Source: Chrysopilus asiliformis (Eukaryota > Arthropoda > Insecta > Diptera > Rhagionidae). Taken from it: DNA of 64,000 nt. The notes under the pieces were generated by a model, which did no database searches, was not told where the DNA came from, and worked only from the letters and a program-made list of their open reading frames with translations. Location of the stretch: positions 11,173,789 through 11,237,788 of the forward strand of contig OZ035962.1 of NCBI GenBank assembly GCA_964034945.1, given 5' to 3'. The translations under genes were made by a program, and so were the position numbers. Each line of letters begins with the position of its first letter. The stretch's first letter is position 1. Below, piece by piece: positions 48,481-59,250 of the stretch.

Positions 48481-50519
48481 TCAATATTAGAGGGAGAAAA
48501 ATGTCTGAAAGGACGAGAAATTTATTATTTTTATTTTCATTTAATTTGAAAACCCTCCCCTCTTGATAATTTGAATATGGTTTGATGATAATTTTTTTAT
48601 TGCAGTTTTATACAATCAAGTTTTCAAATAAATGACTTTAATGGATAAAAAAAAGTCCATCAAAGGCTATATATTTATTATTAAATGTGGTATAAATTAG
48701 AACATATGACCCTAAATCGTCTACGATAACTCTCTCTGTAATTATAACCACAGTGCAGATGACATACACGACGACTGTTTTTTAAGAAAATTTTTTAAAT
48801 GAACAAAAAGGAATCAAAATTCTAGAAAAAAAAACACCGTTTAAGAAACGATGAAAAAAAATATTGTGACACGAATGTACTTTTTGTATGAAACATAAAT
48901 TTTTAAATTTGAACACACCGCAGACTAAATGCGCGTAACCAACACATTTGCATCGTTAATTATTTGTATGGAAATCGTACATTAATGGATGTGTAGGTGC
49001 CATATTAAAATAAAATGCAGTGACACATTTTAAGTAAATTTGTTTTCTCCTTTCGTTTACTGCCATCGGGTTTTCCTGAGTAGATAACGCAGCACAACGC
49101 AATGAAAAACGTACGTACGGCAGGCTGAATTTAAAGGAAATTAAAATTTATGGTTAATCTGTATAAGTGAAACAAAGATGGTAAGATAATAAACAGTTAT
49201 TCACGCATGTATCCGAAGTGAGGTTAGATTAGGAGAAAAAGGATATACGCACGCACATATGTCCGTCGACGATGCGACCGCAAAAGGAAGGCGCGTGAAA
49301 TTTGAATTATTATTATTTTTTTTTTTGATTTTTGAGGAAAAAAAATGCTAGAGGGCAATGTCTTCTCAACGCGAAGGAACTGTTTTTTATGTTTTTATGT
49401 TTAAGGGTTTTTTTGTGTGTATTTTTTGGTTAGTAAGCATTTTTGAAGGTTGAATTTATGGTTCATTAAAAAGATTGAGGATAAATGAAAAATTATGTTT
49501 TCTTTTTTGTTGATTCATTTTTTTGTGGTGGATATTTTTTTACAATTTGTTTGATATTATTTCGACCATATGTGCTCTATGATGAATGGGATTCAGGTTC
49601 TATGCTTTCTTCTATTGAATTTGAGTTTCATACGAGGTATCCCAGTTACAAAACAATCTGCTTGATTCATTTTAGTAATTTTACAGCGATTACAACTGTT
49701 ATGATCTTGTAAGATTTTTTTTTTTCGAGATTTTGAGGATTTGAGATTTTATGGGATCTGTTTTGTGTAAGATGTCGTGATATTGTAGAAATCAATGGCA
49801 TATAGAAGAAATTAGATTACTACCTGCAAATTATTACATTTTTTGTGTCGTTTTCTATTATTAACAAGATTTTCTTAGCCTTCATTCGACAATGGTGTGG
49901 TCGATTAGCTTGAAATTATGGTATATATCGACGCCTCTGTGCAAGTCTATCGTATCTCTCTCTCTCGAGCTATCAAAATTTGGACATTTTTGTAAATACG
50001 ATAAAACGATAATATCGGGAAGCTTTTTAGCTATTTTTTGCTGATTTTGAAAGAAAATTGTTCAATCTGTAATTGTGGATCCTTAATATCTCAACACCAT
50101 TACTGTGTTTTAGTTTTTAGTGAATTGAAAATTCGATATCGAAGAATGTCGTAAGTCAAGTTACGATCGTCTTGCAGGGGGGCGTCGAAATGTTTCTTGG
50201 GGGCTCATTCCAATACAAGACTAAAGCCCCAAACAAATGACAGCAACTCCGTCGACGTCATCGTCATACCGCGCTGATGTTTCGCGTTCTGGCATGGTGA
50301 CGCGGTGTAAAATTTAGAATTTCTGCTGAAATTACATCGACAACGGCGCTAACATCCGCAGCAACAACATCATGGGTGCATTTCCATATAACTCACTGCT
50401 CTCTAAATTTTTCATAACGAGACAGCAACGGTGACACTGTCATATGTTTGGGGCCCAATAAAAATAATTTAAGAAACCGTTAAATTAGAAAAATAATTTA
50501 AGAAATACGGCAGTTTTTG
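48481..50519. other. Intronic sequence with no recognised gene
   Basis: AT-rich. 49485-49709 holds a 75-residue Phe-rich open frame without recognisable features. No definable repeats. Confidence 0.45.
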
Positions 50520-51055
50520 CCTTTTTGGACCCTTTCAGTTTTTTGCAATTTTCTCGAAAACGGTGAGTCGTATTGAAAAATTTATTAAGGCAAAATGTGA
50601 ATAGAATTTTACATAACTCATCCATACATCAAAATCCAATCGGATCACTGCTTCCCCCTCTCTCATACAAATTGAATACTTTTTTTCCTGTTTTCTCGAA
50701 AACTGTGAATCGTATCAAAAAATTTATAAAGATGAAATGTGTTTGGAATATGATTTTACATAACTTATTTGCACATCAAAATCCAGTTAGACTACTCCTT
50801 CCCCCATCCCCCATACAAATTCAATACTTTTTTTTTCTATTTTCTCGAAAACGGTGAGTCGTATGAAAAATTTATTAAGGTAAAATCTGTTTAGAATATA
50901 ATTTTACGTAAACGTTCCATACATCGAAATCCAATCGGATTACTTCTTTCCCCCCTCTCCTATACAAATGATTTTTTTGTAAAATAAACATCTGCCTTTC
51001 GCCATATAGAGTATTTGACGATTGGCCACTGGCAATTGTAGCTTTTCTTTTACTT
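50520..51055 (-). repeat. Helentron-like relative with triplicated internal module, copy A6
   Basis: Three tandem ~145-bp units each carry ttttctcgaaaacggtgagt (from about 50549, 50692 and 50839), aaaatttattaagg, catacatcaaaatccaatcgg-type and ccccctctc..tacaaat. The right edge has tttcgccatatagagt and ccactggcaattgtagcttt, the inverse of the A-family 5' end. The orientation is therefore minus, with internal amplification and no (RGAC)n core. Confidence 0.65.
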
Positions 51056-52904
51056 ACACTTACAATAGATCCAAATAACTAGATATAATTTTCAGTAAAT
51101 ACCATGTAGGTATCAAATCCCCCAAAAGCACTAATCAGTGTAATTAACAGCCAAAAAAAACTCATAAAATCGATGTCTTAAAACATATAAATGAATTTCA
51201 TCTTTAAAGGCATTTCAAGAATATTTGCAGGGTGTGAGAGATCGATGAATTGAGAGGCCGAAACTCGGTATATGGAATTTGCTTACACAATTATGCGACT
51301 GAATTATGTTTGCCTAGCACAAAATATAAGACGAGTGTCTAAGGAAGCTGTAAATCTTCGCGTACTTGCTGGCATACATTTTCACTATAAGCTTTAAACT
51401 CACGCGGAGAATAACTGAAAATCCATCCGTTGAGGTGGATTGGTGAGGCGAAGGGGAATGACGTCTCCAGAAATGAATTTGGGATGGAGTCTCCAAAAGG
51501 ACTATCAAGCTGTCGGTACGAAAAAGGACTCTTAGGAATTGCGGTATGTCGATGGGTGAGTTGGCTTTACCCATCGAGTACCACGTCTTCGTATGTACGG
51601 AAGTCGTCGAGCGAAACGAACCAGGAATTACTTGGCGCAAGGACGAGGAACGAGGGAAATAAACATTTCACCGAAACACGAAGGAGAAGTGAATTTTCTT
51701 CTGCTTTACAACAATTTCTGTGTCTGAGGATATCCATAAATCTTAAGGAATATTGCTTTGGGTTCTTCTTTTTTTTTTGTGTTAGCAGACCTTTTTCCCT
51801 TCCGCACATTTTCTTGTTATGCCGCTGTACTCGACTGAATTTTCTTAGAATTTTCCATATTTTCCCAACCGACCGTAAATACATCAGGATAAGAAAGGTA
51901 TGAATGGGGAACGGGGGCAGATATACTAACACTCGTAGTCATGTGTGCTTGGCTGAACTGCGGCTGTGGCTGTTGCCGAAACCAAAAGAGGAAAAACTTA
52001 AGGAAAACGTGAAAGACTTTTCTACAAATTCTGTTTTTTTTCTGATGTAGCGTTCATTGGCTTTCCGCCGGATTTATGGGAAATTCCTCTCCTAACGAAA
52101 AGTCGTCGTAATGCCGGTAATCGCTTTCATATGCCGTCGTCGTACTCGTTGTCTTCCCGTCGCTCGGCCATTCCTCTTACACCATTTGAATAGCTAAATG
52201 GGCTAAGATTTCTGGTTCCTAACATGTCTACAGAAATAAGGGTGATATAGACAACCGGGTGGGGGGTAAATTTCGGCACTGACTGGTCTAACTCGGTCTA
52301 TTTTGTATTGTAATACGTCATCGGATCCAAATAGTCAACCATTCTGCCCCCAAAATAATTCGTTAACCTCGTCTATTTGCGAGGGTGTGTGCAGATGTAA
52401 ATAGAAAATGCGGGAAATGGGTTTTATGCCGGTGCCATAATACTTGACATTGACCATGAAAATTTTGCCATCTTTCGTTTACGACTTGACGAATTCCCTC
52501 GACAATATTCTATCTGTCCGTATGTTCCATTGAATTGCCTTATCGGCGAAAACAACGATAAAACCACCCCGTAAAACGTTTTAATTTTTAGTTTCAAATG
52601 TCATTTCTATGCAGAAATACTGCAAGAGTCACGTAGAATTTCGATTAAGATTTTTTAATTCCACCTACATTTACGCTCTATGCTTCTAAAAGATTGATGT
52701 TTGTATCGACAGTTTTTAAAACGTTTATATTACTAAAAAATAAGGTAGAATATTTCTAAACAAGACATATTTTTAACAAATATTCTTTACTGAAAGAAAG
52801 TCGATTTAATGTTTAGTAACTTTAAGTGCGCGTAGTAATTTCTAAACAAAATGGCGGAAACTATCATACAAAAAATGTTTTCGCCCGAACGGTTTGTCGT
52901 AGAT
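51056..52904. other. Intronic sequence with a GC-richer island (about 51400-52560)
   Basis: The island has a 157-residue plus-strand frame (51430-51900) and overlapping minus-strand frames (51314-51637, 51567-51929). Their residue usage is not obviously coding-like and no domain is recognised. ggtgagttgg (51556) and agaaaggtatg (51893) are possible plus-strand donors. It could be an unannotated exon, a regulatory element or an old repeat. Confidence 0.3.
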
Positions 52905-53280
52905 ACATAGGGTGACCATATTTTTTTGTGTGAATTCGGAATAGATTAACGGATCAGAGTATGGAAGGGACAAAGAGGGAGTTGGGAAGGAAGAAGAAAG
53001 GTTGGGGATTTCAACGAGGTGTGAATCAATTTATAATGCATCGAAATTAATTGAGAAAATTTTGAAAGCCCGATGCTTGAGTGTTATGTTGTCAAAATAC
53101 AACGAAAATTGCACCGCAGGCAAAAAAAAAACATTGAAAATTATTTAATTAAATGTGCCGGGGGTATTTTTTTTAAATGCCATAGAGGCAGTAATTTCTG
53201 AGTAAATTTCTGAAGATACAAAAAACGGGATTTATTTTGGGAAAATCGGTAGATTCACATTAAGCGAGTCACTATCGATT
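52905..53280 (+). repeat. Family C / hAT-like element, second locus
   Basis: The left end atagggtgaccatatttttt matches the element starting at 13242. Inside is ttgcaccgcaggcaaaaa, a diverged family C landmark, and the right part has ttaagcgagtcact, which resembles the other copy's ..atggtcactct end. No target duplication could be recognised, so the right boundary is approximate. Confidence 0.45.
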
Positions 53281-53542
53281 AAATTTCGGTTGACACCTCC
53301 GAAACCATAAACTATATTTGGGGTATTCATGAAATCTCGGGAATGCCTCGTCGGCCTCCATACAACACTCCGCGAAAAATACGCCATCCGTGATTTCATC
53401 TGCTTTCATGAATACCCATATTATTACCTTATACATGTTATGCTTTAGAAAGGTAGGGGAGCAGGGAGATAGAGAGGAAGAAAGAGAGCGATTTTTAAGA
53501 AGTGCGAAAACTGCAGTAAGTAATTATTGTTACTGTCCTCCT

Positions 53543-53945
53543 CTATAAAGGGAAAGTATTGTATTCCTGACGGAGACCGACCCGAGAACGGGGGTAGACA
53601 GAAAATTTCTGATCAGTACGAAATCCGTTTCACGCAACATTATGAGGATGTCCGTTGATCTGTCTGTCTGTCGGTCTGTCCGTTGTACGTATCTTCAATA
53701 ACTCGAGAACGCGTTGACCTAGCGACTTGAAATTTTTTGTAAATGAGTTTTACATCGTAGTTTTCTATTAACGTTTGGAAAAATAACGGTAGCTAAAACG
53801 GATACCTCCCATAACATTTTTTTTAAATATAGTTTTTTGAAAATTTCTAGAAGCCTACATATGTATGTATTTTTGGGAAAAAATGAATGTAAAGAAATTG
53901 AAGAATATCAAATATTCTACATTTTTTTGCCTTAACGGTTTTTTG
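53543..53945 (+). repeat. Dispersed repeat with GTCY core (copy 2 of 2)
   Basis: Matches 273-680: ctataaagggaaagtattgt, gaccgacccgagaacggggg, ctgatcagtacgaaatcc, gtctgtctgtcggtctgtcc, ctcgagaacgcgttgac and cttgaaattttttg. The GTCY run is longer here (about 53661-53685) than in copy 1. Non-coding. Confidence 0.65.
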
Positions 53946-56900
53946 TATCTCTAACGGTTCTCAACATATTTAAAAAAAATATTTTTTGAAAATTTCGCGA
54001 AAGCTATGCGCTATTGTGAAAAAGGAGATATTTAAAAAAATATTATTTTTCACATTTTATTTTCGAAACTAAATTTTGCAGATAGTTTTTTGTTGATCAC
54101 AACTGTAGTTTTTTGCTATTGATTTTTCTGAATTTTTAAACAGCTATAGTCCTTGGAACTGTGAAAATTAAATTGTTTTTTTTAAATGTGAGATATTTCA
54201 AGATTGTCGAAAAAACCATAAATAACCGTGGAAAAAGAGACCCCGTTTTTTATATAGATTTTTACTGACTGAATCCTGATACCACCGAACTTAACAACTC
54301 AACAGAGTAAACACAACTTATCGATCAAGCATTTGAAACTCCTTGACAGTTTGTTAACCCCTTGAGAGATCAGCTGGTTCAAATCTATTCAAACATTTGT
54401 GAGAAAAACATCAAAATTGAGGTGGAAAATTTCCACGGTCCTCCGATCGTGGTATCAGCCAAGTGTCATTCAACTAAAGCTTTTCGATCACTGTCGACCA
54501 CTTTAAACATCCACTTAAGTGATCAACGATTGTAATGATCCTGTGGGAAATAGACGTTCGCGATCAGGGATCAGCGACCAGCGCTTACCTTGGGAGTTTA
54601 TATTACGGCCATATGGCGTCTCAAATATCGCTTTGGATCGAATTTAAGAAAAATACAAATAATATCCTTTCTCACCTTTCTGGCCTAATCCTTAATTATT
54701 GTACCTTACAACATTACAACGATTACAATTTACGACTGCCAAGACTTGGTGCGCATTTTATTCCAACTGTGGCCTAATATTGCTGGATTTATGTGAGTGT
54801 GTGATCATGACAGTTCGTTAACGTCTATTTTTTGTGTCTGACGTTTTCCTTTCTGTCATCGCCGACCGATTTCAGGTTTTCAGGCTCTTCGCAGTGGCTG
54901 CTCAGGTAAAACACCAACCGGTGGATTCTGTTCCACGCGTAGTCGCTTTACCTGAATTAAATATAATGACACAAAAATTCTTAACATTGTATGCGATCGG
55001 CGGTCGATTTTGATATAAAATTCTTTGCAGACGTTGAGCTTCACTTATACAGACACACTAACCGTAGTAGATTCACACAAACAGCTACAGATTTAGTCGT
55101 ACATACGACGGTTCTCAATTTTTAGTGTAAAATTTCATTTCTATAAAACTCACAGAACCACTTAGAGAATGCCACCATGATACGATGAGGAAAGAAAAGG
55201 ATCGGATCCGCATCGAGCGGATCGAAATTGGATAAAAAGTGAGACATGTGTGCATTTTTATATCGCAGCATAATGGCGCGCATGTTGTGTTTAATGATCG
55301 AACAGAAAATTGAACATCTGCTCTCCGGTTCTTAATTTTTATCATCGTTGTGTAGCCGATGTTGTCTTATAGAAGTTTATTTATTAGTCTTTTTATTTGC
55401 TTTTGATGTTTTTGGTGATTTTCAGTTGTTTTTTTAACGTATGAAGTAATAATAAAGTATTGTTAACATATTTGTTTTTCTTTTAGTTGAAACTATCGTT
55501 TCTCGATCCTTGAGTCAATTTCAGTCTATTTTTGAAATAAAAACTGTCGAACAGAAAGGATTGCAAGCAAAAGCACTCCTAGACACTTATTACGCCGTCA
55601 AATAAATTTCGGCAGGGAATTGAATAATCCAGGACATAAGTTTGGTTTCCGAGATAAAAAATCTAAATCCCGTAGTGTCCCGACTAATCAGAGACATATG
55701 ATCAGACCTGAAAAAATTGGCCTGAAACCTCAATTTCTATCTGACTCAGTGATAGACTGGCCATGTAAGCTACCGTGCATGTCCCGGTGGCCCTTCGTCA
55801 TCGGGAGGCCTGTGGGCCGTATAATTACATAAAAATAAAGAATTTTGCCTACGCGACACAGTTAGACAATATTAGGCGGGGTTGAGTTTCCCTACTAGCC
55901 TCGATGACAACGAAACGGTGTCATTTTATAACGAAATATTTGATGCGTCTGAAAAATTAGAGGATGTAAAGCTACCATATTCGCATATCTGCAGTTCATT
56001 GATTCTAGCTTCCGGTTACCTACATTACATTAAACTTAATAGGTGACCATTTTTGTCCGCGGCGCCTCTCACTCAAAAAAATAATAAAGTTGATCCACGT
56101 CAACTCTGGCGCGTAACAGACAGACGGAGTTATCCATTAAATGACATTACACCCACGAAATACCTATCTCAGATCAACCCGTGAAGCCCCTAATGCACTA
56201 CTTCACCTGCTGGAGGCTTAATTTCAGAATTTCTCCCACCACAGGTTGACACATTTTTACTTTTCCTAACGCAGGTGAACAAGCGCCAAGCATAGGGTAA
56301 ATTTTCCTGCAGAAAGTCAATTTAAAAAGATTTTCGTATACTACGATTACTCTTTAAAAAGAGTCTCTCTTGCGGCGTATTTCGTGGGTAAATATTAAAA
56401 TTTTTTGAACAAATAAAACCTTTTTTTCACAAGAGATGAAGGCAGTGGCGTAACTAGGGGAAGTATACGCCAGCAATGCGTAGGACCCCGACAGGAGCAT
56501 GACAAATATCGTTTTTCTTTCAAAAAAAAAATATTAGTGGAGAATGTGAGTTTTGCAATTACACCACCCATTTTTGATATGATCCTTAGACTTTAGAAAT
56601 AGTATGCCAAACGAATGATTAAAACATTTTTTGCCAAACGAATGATTAAAACAAGCGCGCGAAAAGATACTATTTAAAATATGTAAGAATATTATCATAT
56701 TAATATTATAAACGAAAGTCGGTTTCTTTGTGACCGGATTTTTCAGAAACTACTAAACCGATTTTAATGAAACTTTACAGTTAGCATTAGAGTATCATTG
56801 AGATTATTAAAGGCTATGGTGTTTTTCAAATTTCTTTTTCCTTCTCACCCCTTCCCCTAATATCACTTAACCCACTGAAGGGATCTGTACGCAGTTTTCG

Positions 56901-57126
56901 TCATTAGAAAAGTTAGCCCCCAGGAAAAATTTTCACATACCATTATCTGCCCCCACCCGTTTTTGTAAACCCCTCACCAGCTATATTATGCAGTTCTGGA
57001 TAGATTTTGACCCGATTGTCACCATTAGAGAGGTCAGCACTCATGAACAATTTTCGCTGACTAGTATATACCCCCTTTCTCTGTCAACCTCCTCGCCTGC
57101 TATCTTCTGCAACCCTCATAGAGTTT
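53946..57126. other. Intronic sequence with no recognised gene
   Basis: 53946-54200 continues with degenerate ttttttgaaaatttc-type modules. 55600-55720 has a family C tail fragment (ccaggacataagtttggttt). About 56700-56830 is a repeat tail (aaactactaaaccgatttta), followed by the 1375-1527-type module (56850-57120). No coding signal. Confidence 0.4.
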
Positions 57127-57374
57127 AGATCCGTGGCACCAATCATGTATCCCGACGCGTCTCTGTCTTTCGACTTCGACGCAGCTTTTAACTCTTGACT
57201 TCGCCATATCTGCAGCTAGAAATTTCGCGGAATCGTCACTATGAATCGAAACGTGACTCTGACTGTCACTCCAGGAAATTTGAAGCTGCTGATATGGCGA
57301 AGTCAAGAGTTAAAAGCTGCGTCGAAGTCGAAAGACAGAGACGCGTCGGAATACATGATTGGTGCCCCGGGTCT
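57127..57374. mobile_element. MITE with ~90-bp terminal inverted repeats
   Basis: The arms ggcaccaatcatgtat..(57135 on) and ..atacatgattggtgcc (to 57366) match at all but a few positions over about 85-90 bp, including gacgcgtctctgtctttcga, cttcgacgcagcttttaact and cttgacttcgccatat. Similarity continues a few bases outward (agatccg / cgggtct). The interior is about 50 bp. The two similar open frames on opposite strands are the same arm read twice. Confidence 0.85.
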
Positions 57375-58176
57375 CACCATTACTGACATAAGTTTTTAAG
57401 GAAAGTTTTCGCACGAGCTCCATAACTTATCAAGAATAGATGGTTAAATTAATGTGCAATAAAAACTTTAAATCAAAATGTGCCTAAACATTTTTTTAAA
57501 TTCCTATCTTCATTGAGAGCAACACTTTTCGATGTTAGATAAACAGAATCAAAAATATTTGTTTAAGAATGCTGTCGTTTTTTCCTGGATCTAATTTAAT
57601 TCCGAGTCCAACCGTGAGCTCACCTTATTCCACATTGCAATTTGGTACTAAGAAAAAAAGACATATGGATTTCTTTTTGAAATTTTGTCCAAAAAACCAA
57701 TTTGAGTATCATAAATGATATCGCATGGTGACTTTTTTCGTTTTTTTAAATCGTTTTTTTTATCACTCGATCGCAGTTGATTATAATTTAAAAAAGTGTT
57801 TATTATAATTTGATAAATATTTATTTCTGGGTATAACAAATGCGCAATAACCTGGTTAAAAATAATTTATTACGTTAGGATATAATCATGGAATATATCG
57901 AAATTGATAGTAGAAATGCAAATAAGTAAAAATTATATCAACATTGTAATTTTTTTTATTTACCAATCAAATATTTGAACCCAACTGCCGGTATTTAAAG
58001 TTCTTGTCAGAACTAGTCGCGTGCCATACAATACTTTTTTCGTAATAAATTATCAACAAATCTGCCAATTCGAGCAAAAAACATTTTAAAGTGGGACACT
58101 TTTTTATACCATAATTGCTATTTTGTTGTGAAATATTTTTTTCAGGTTCAAAATATGTGTTAAAGTGTTGACTTAC
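57375..58176. other. Intronic flank immediately downstream of the CXXC exon
   Basis: AT-rich, with no repeats recognised. Contains the 5' splice site of the large intron (minus-strand GTAAGT, 58171-58176). Confidence 0.55.
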
Positions 58177-58317
58177 CTTTTTGTCCGTTAATTTTTCACA
58201 ACGTCTCTGCTTGCAAATTTGGTGACTTTTATCGTTGCGACAAGGTGCACAGTCGCCGCAGTTATCTTTCTTTTGGCAACCGATACATTCACCGCAACGT
58301 TTTCGCTTCTTTTTCGT
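58177..58317 (-). CDS. Tet: Tet exon encoding the CXXC zinc-finger domain
   Basis: This 141-bp (47-codon) internal exon encodes residues 411-457 of the predicted product. It opens with a basic KKKRKR run, then CGECIGC, an NCGDCAPC half and the tail KSHQICKQRRC. Cysteines fall at residues 418, 421, 424, 430, 433, 436, 445 and 450, the CX2CX2CX5CX2CX2CX8CX4C spacing that binds two zinc ions. The NDKSHQICK tail and absence of a KFGG motif place it in the TET1/TET3/IDAX-type CXXC group, which recognises CpG-containing DNA. TET proteins are nuclear Fe(II)/2-oxoglutarate dioxygenases that oxidise 5-methylcytosine, and in flies also act on RNA N6-/5-methyl marks. That activity is family knowledge, since the catalytic domain is not here. 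Acceptor tttaCAG (58318-58320) and donor GTAAGT are consensus. Both junctions are phase 0. Confidence 0.95.
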
Positions 58318-59250
58318 CTGTAAATAACAGATTTTCGTTAGAAATCAAATCGATATATAAAAAAAAAAACACTGAATTATTGAAAAAATGATAAAAATTG
58401 TACCACAAGTTGAAGTGGTTTTCCCTATATTAACGATATTTACGTTTCCATTTACTGTTAATCAGAGCAAAAGCGGGGAAACCCCGAAAATACGATTTTT
58501 TGTGTCGAATATAGACTATTTTTTGAGACCATGCGTTTTGTTATTTATATTTAAGAAGTCAAAGTATTTTAAAATTGGAGATCGTTTAGAAAACGTTTTA
58601 AAAATACTGAAAAAAAAATTCTTGCATTGAAAATGAAAAAAAATACTACGATAAAAAATTGGATGGGAGCGATTCCTATAAAAATGGGAAAATATGGCAT
58701 AAGCTAAAGTGAGTTCGAAGCTTAGTTTTGCCTCTTTGTTACTTTTTCGCGGAAAAATTACGGAGACGATTGCCCCGAAAATCGGGATAGACGTTTGTCG
58801 GAGATTCAGCTATAACATATGTAGACCCATTGAAAAGTAGCCCGTTGGGTGGGGGTAGTAAGGGAAAGGGGTGAAGCGAATCCGAGCTTAGTATTGCCTC
58901 TTTTGCGGATAAGCTACCAAGCCGATTGGCCTGAAATTCGGCACAGGTATTCTTCGGAGTCCAACTATAACATAGACTCATTTAAAGTAGTACAGGAGAT
59001 GGATGGAGTAAACGGTGGGGGTAAAAAGTTAACCCGAAACTTAATTTTTCCTCTATGTTACTCTTCAGCGGGAAAACGACTGATCCGATTGGTCTGAAAT
59101 TTGGCACATATATTCTTCGGGGCTCCAACTCCGACATAGACTCATTAAAAAGTAGCCCGGAAGGTGGGTCCAATAAAAAAGTGAGAATAATGTCGTTAAA
59201 AATTTAAAAATAAAATATATATAAATGTAATTTTTCCGGATAAGATTTAC
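58318..59250 (-). other. Tet: Tet intron between N-terminal and CXXC exons
   Basis: This 933-bp GT-AG intron has donor GTAAAT directly after GAGAAACAG (exon end 59251) and acceptor ctgttatttacag before ACGAAAAAG. About half of it is the family D repeat (58715-59185). The open frame of exon 59251-60480 runs on into this intron as far as 59065, so an intron-retaining transcript would give a protein ending about 61 residues past residue 410, without the CXXC domain. Confidence 0.88.
58715..59185 (-). repeat. Family D tandem ~150-bp units (three), intronic
   Basis: Units begin near 58718, 58887 and 59037, each with cttagtttgcctct-like, cggaaaa/gggaaaacg, gattggcctgaaat, tcggcaca..tattcttcgg, ccaacta..acatagactcat and aaagtagcccg. 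The strand is the inverse of 26535-26850. The CAGA tail is absent. This repeat is the source of the intronic open-frame extension. Confidence 0.7.

Larger units (their letters stand above)
1..58176 (-). other. Tet: Large Tet intron downstream of the CXXC exon
   Basis: The CXXC exon ends at 58177 with AAG followed by GTAAGT on the minus strand (plus-strand acttac, 58171-58176). No further coding segment resembling Tet, in particular no Fe(II)/2-oxoglutarate dioxygenase or Cys-rich region, was found at lower coordinates, so the intron seems to continue beyond the left edge. The sequence is AT-rich, without any long conserved open frame, and is filled with mobile elements and foldbacks listed separately. 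Fly Tet genes are known for very long introns. A small alternative Tet exon, or a nested gene on either strand, cannot be excluded by reading alone. Confidence 0.75.

Noticed and set aside
57100..57386. Two similar ~65-residue frames on opposite strands
   Set aside because: They are the two arms of one inverted repeat, read outward from the same sequence.
59065..59250. C-terminal 61 residues of the uninterrupted open frame starting at 60480
   Set aside because: They follow a consensus donor (CAG|GTAAAT) and translate AT-rich intron and family D repeat. The CXXC exon continues the protein in phase instead.
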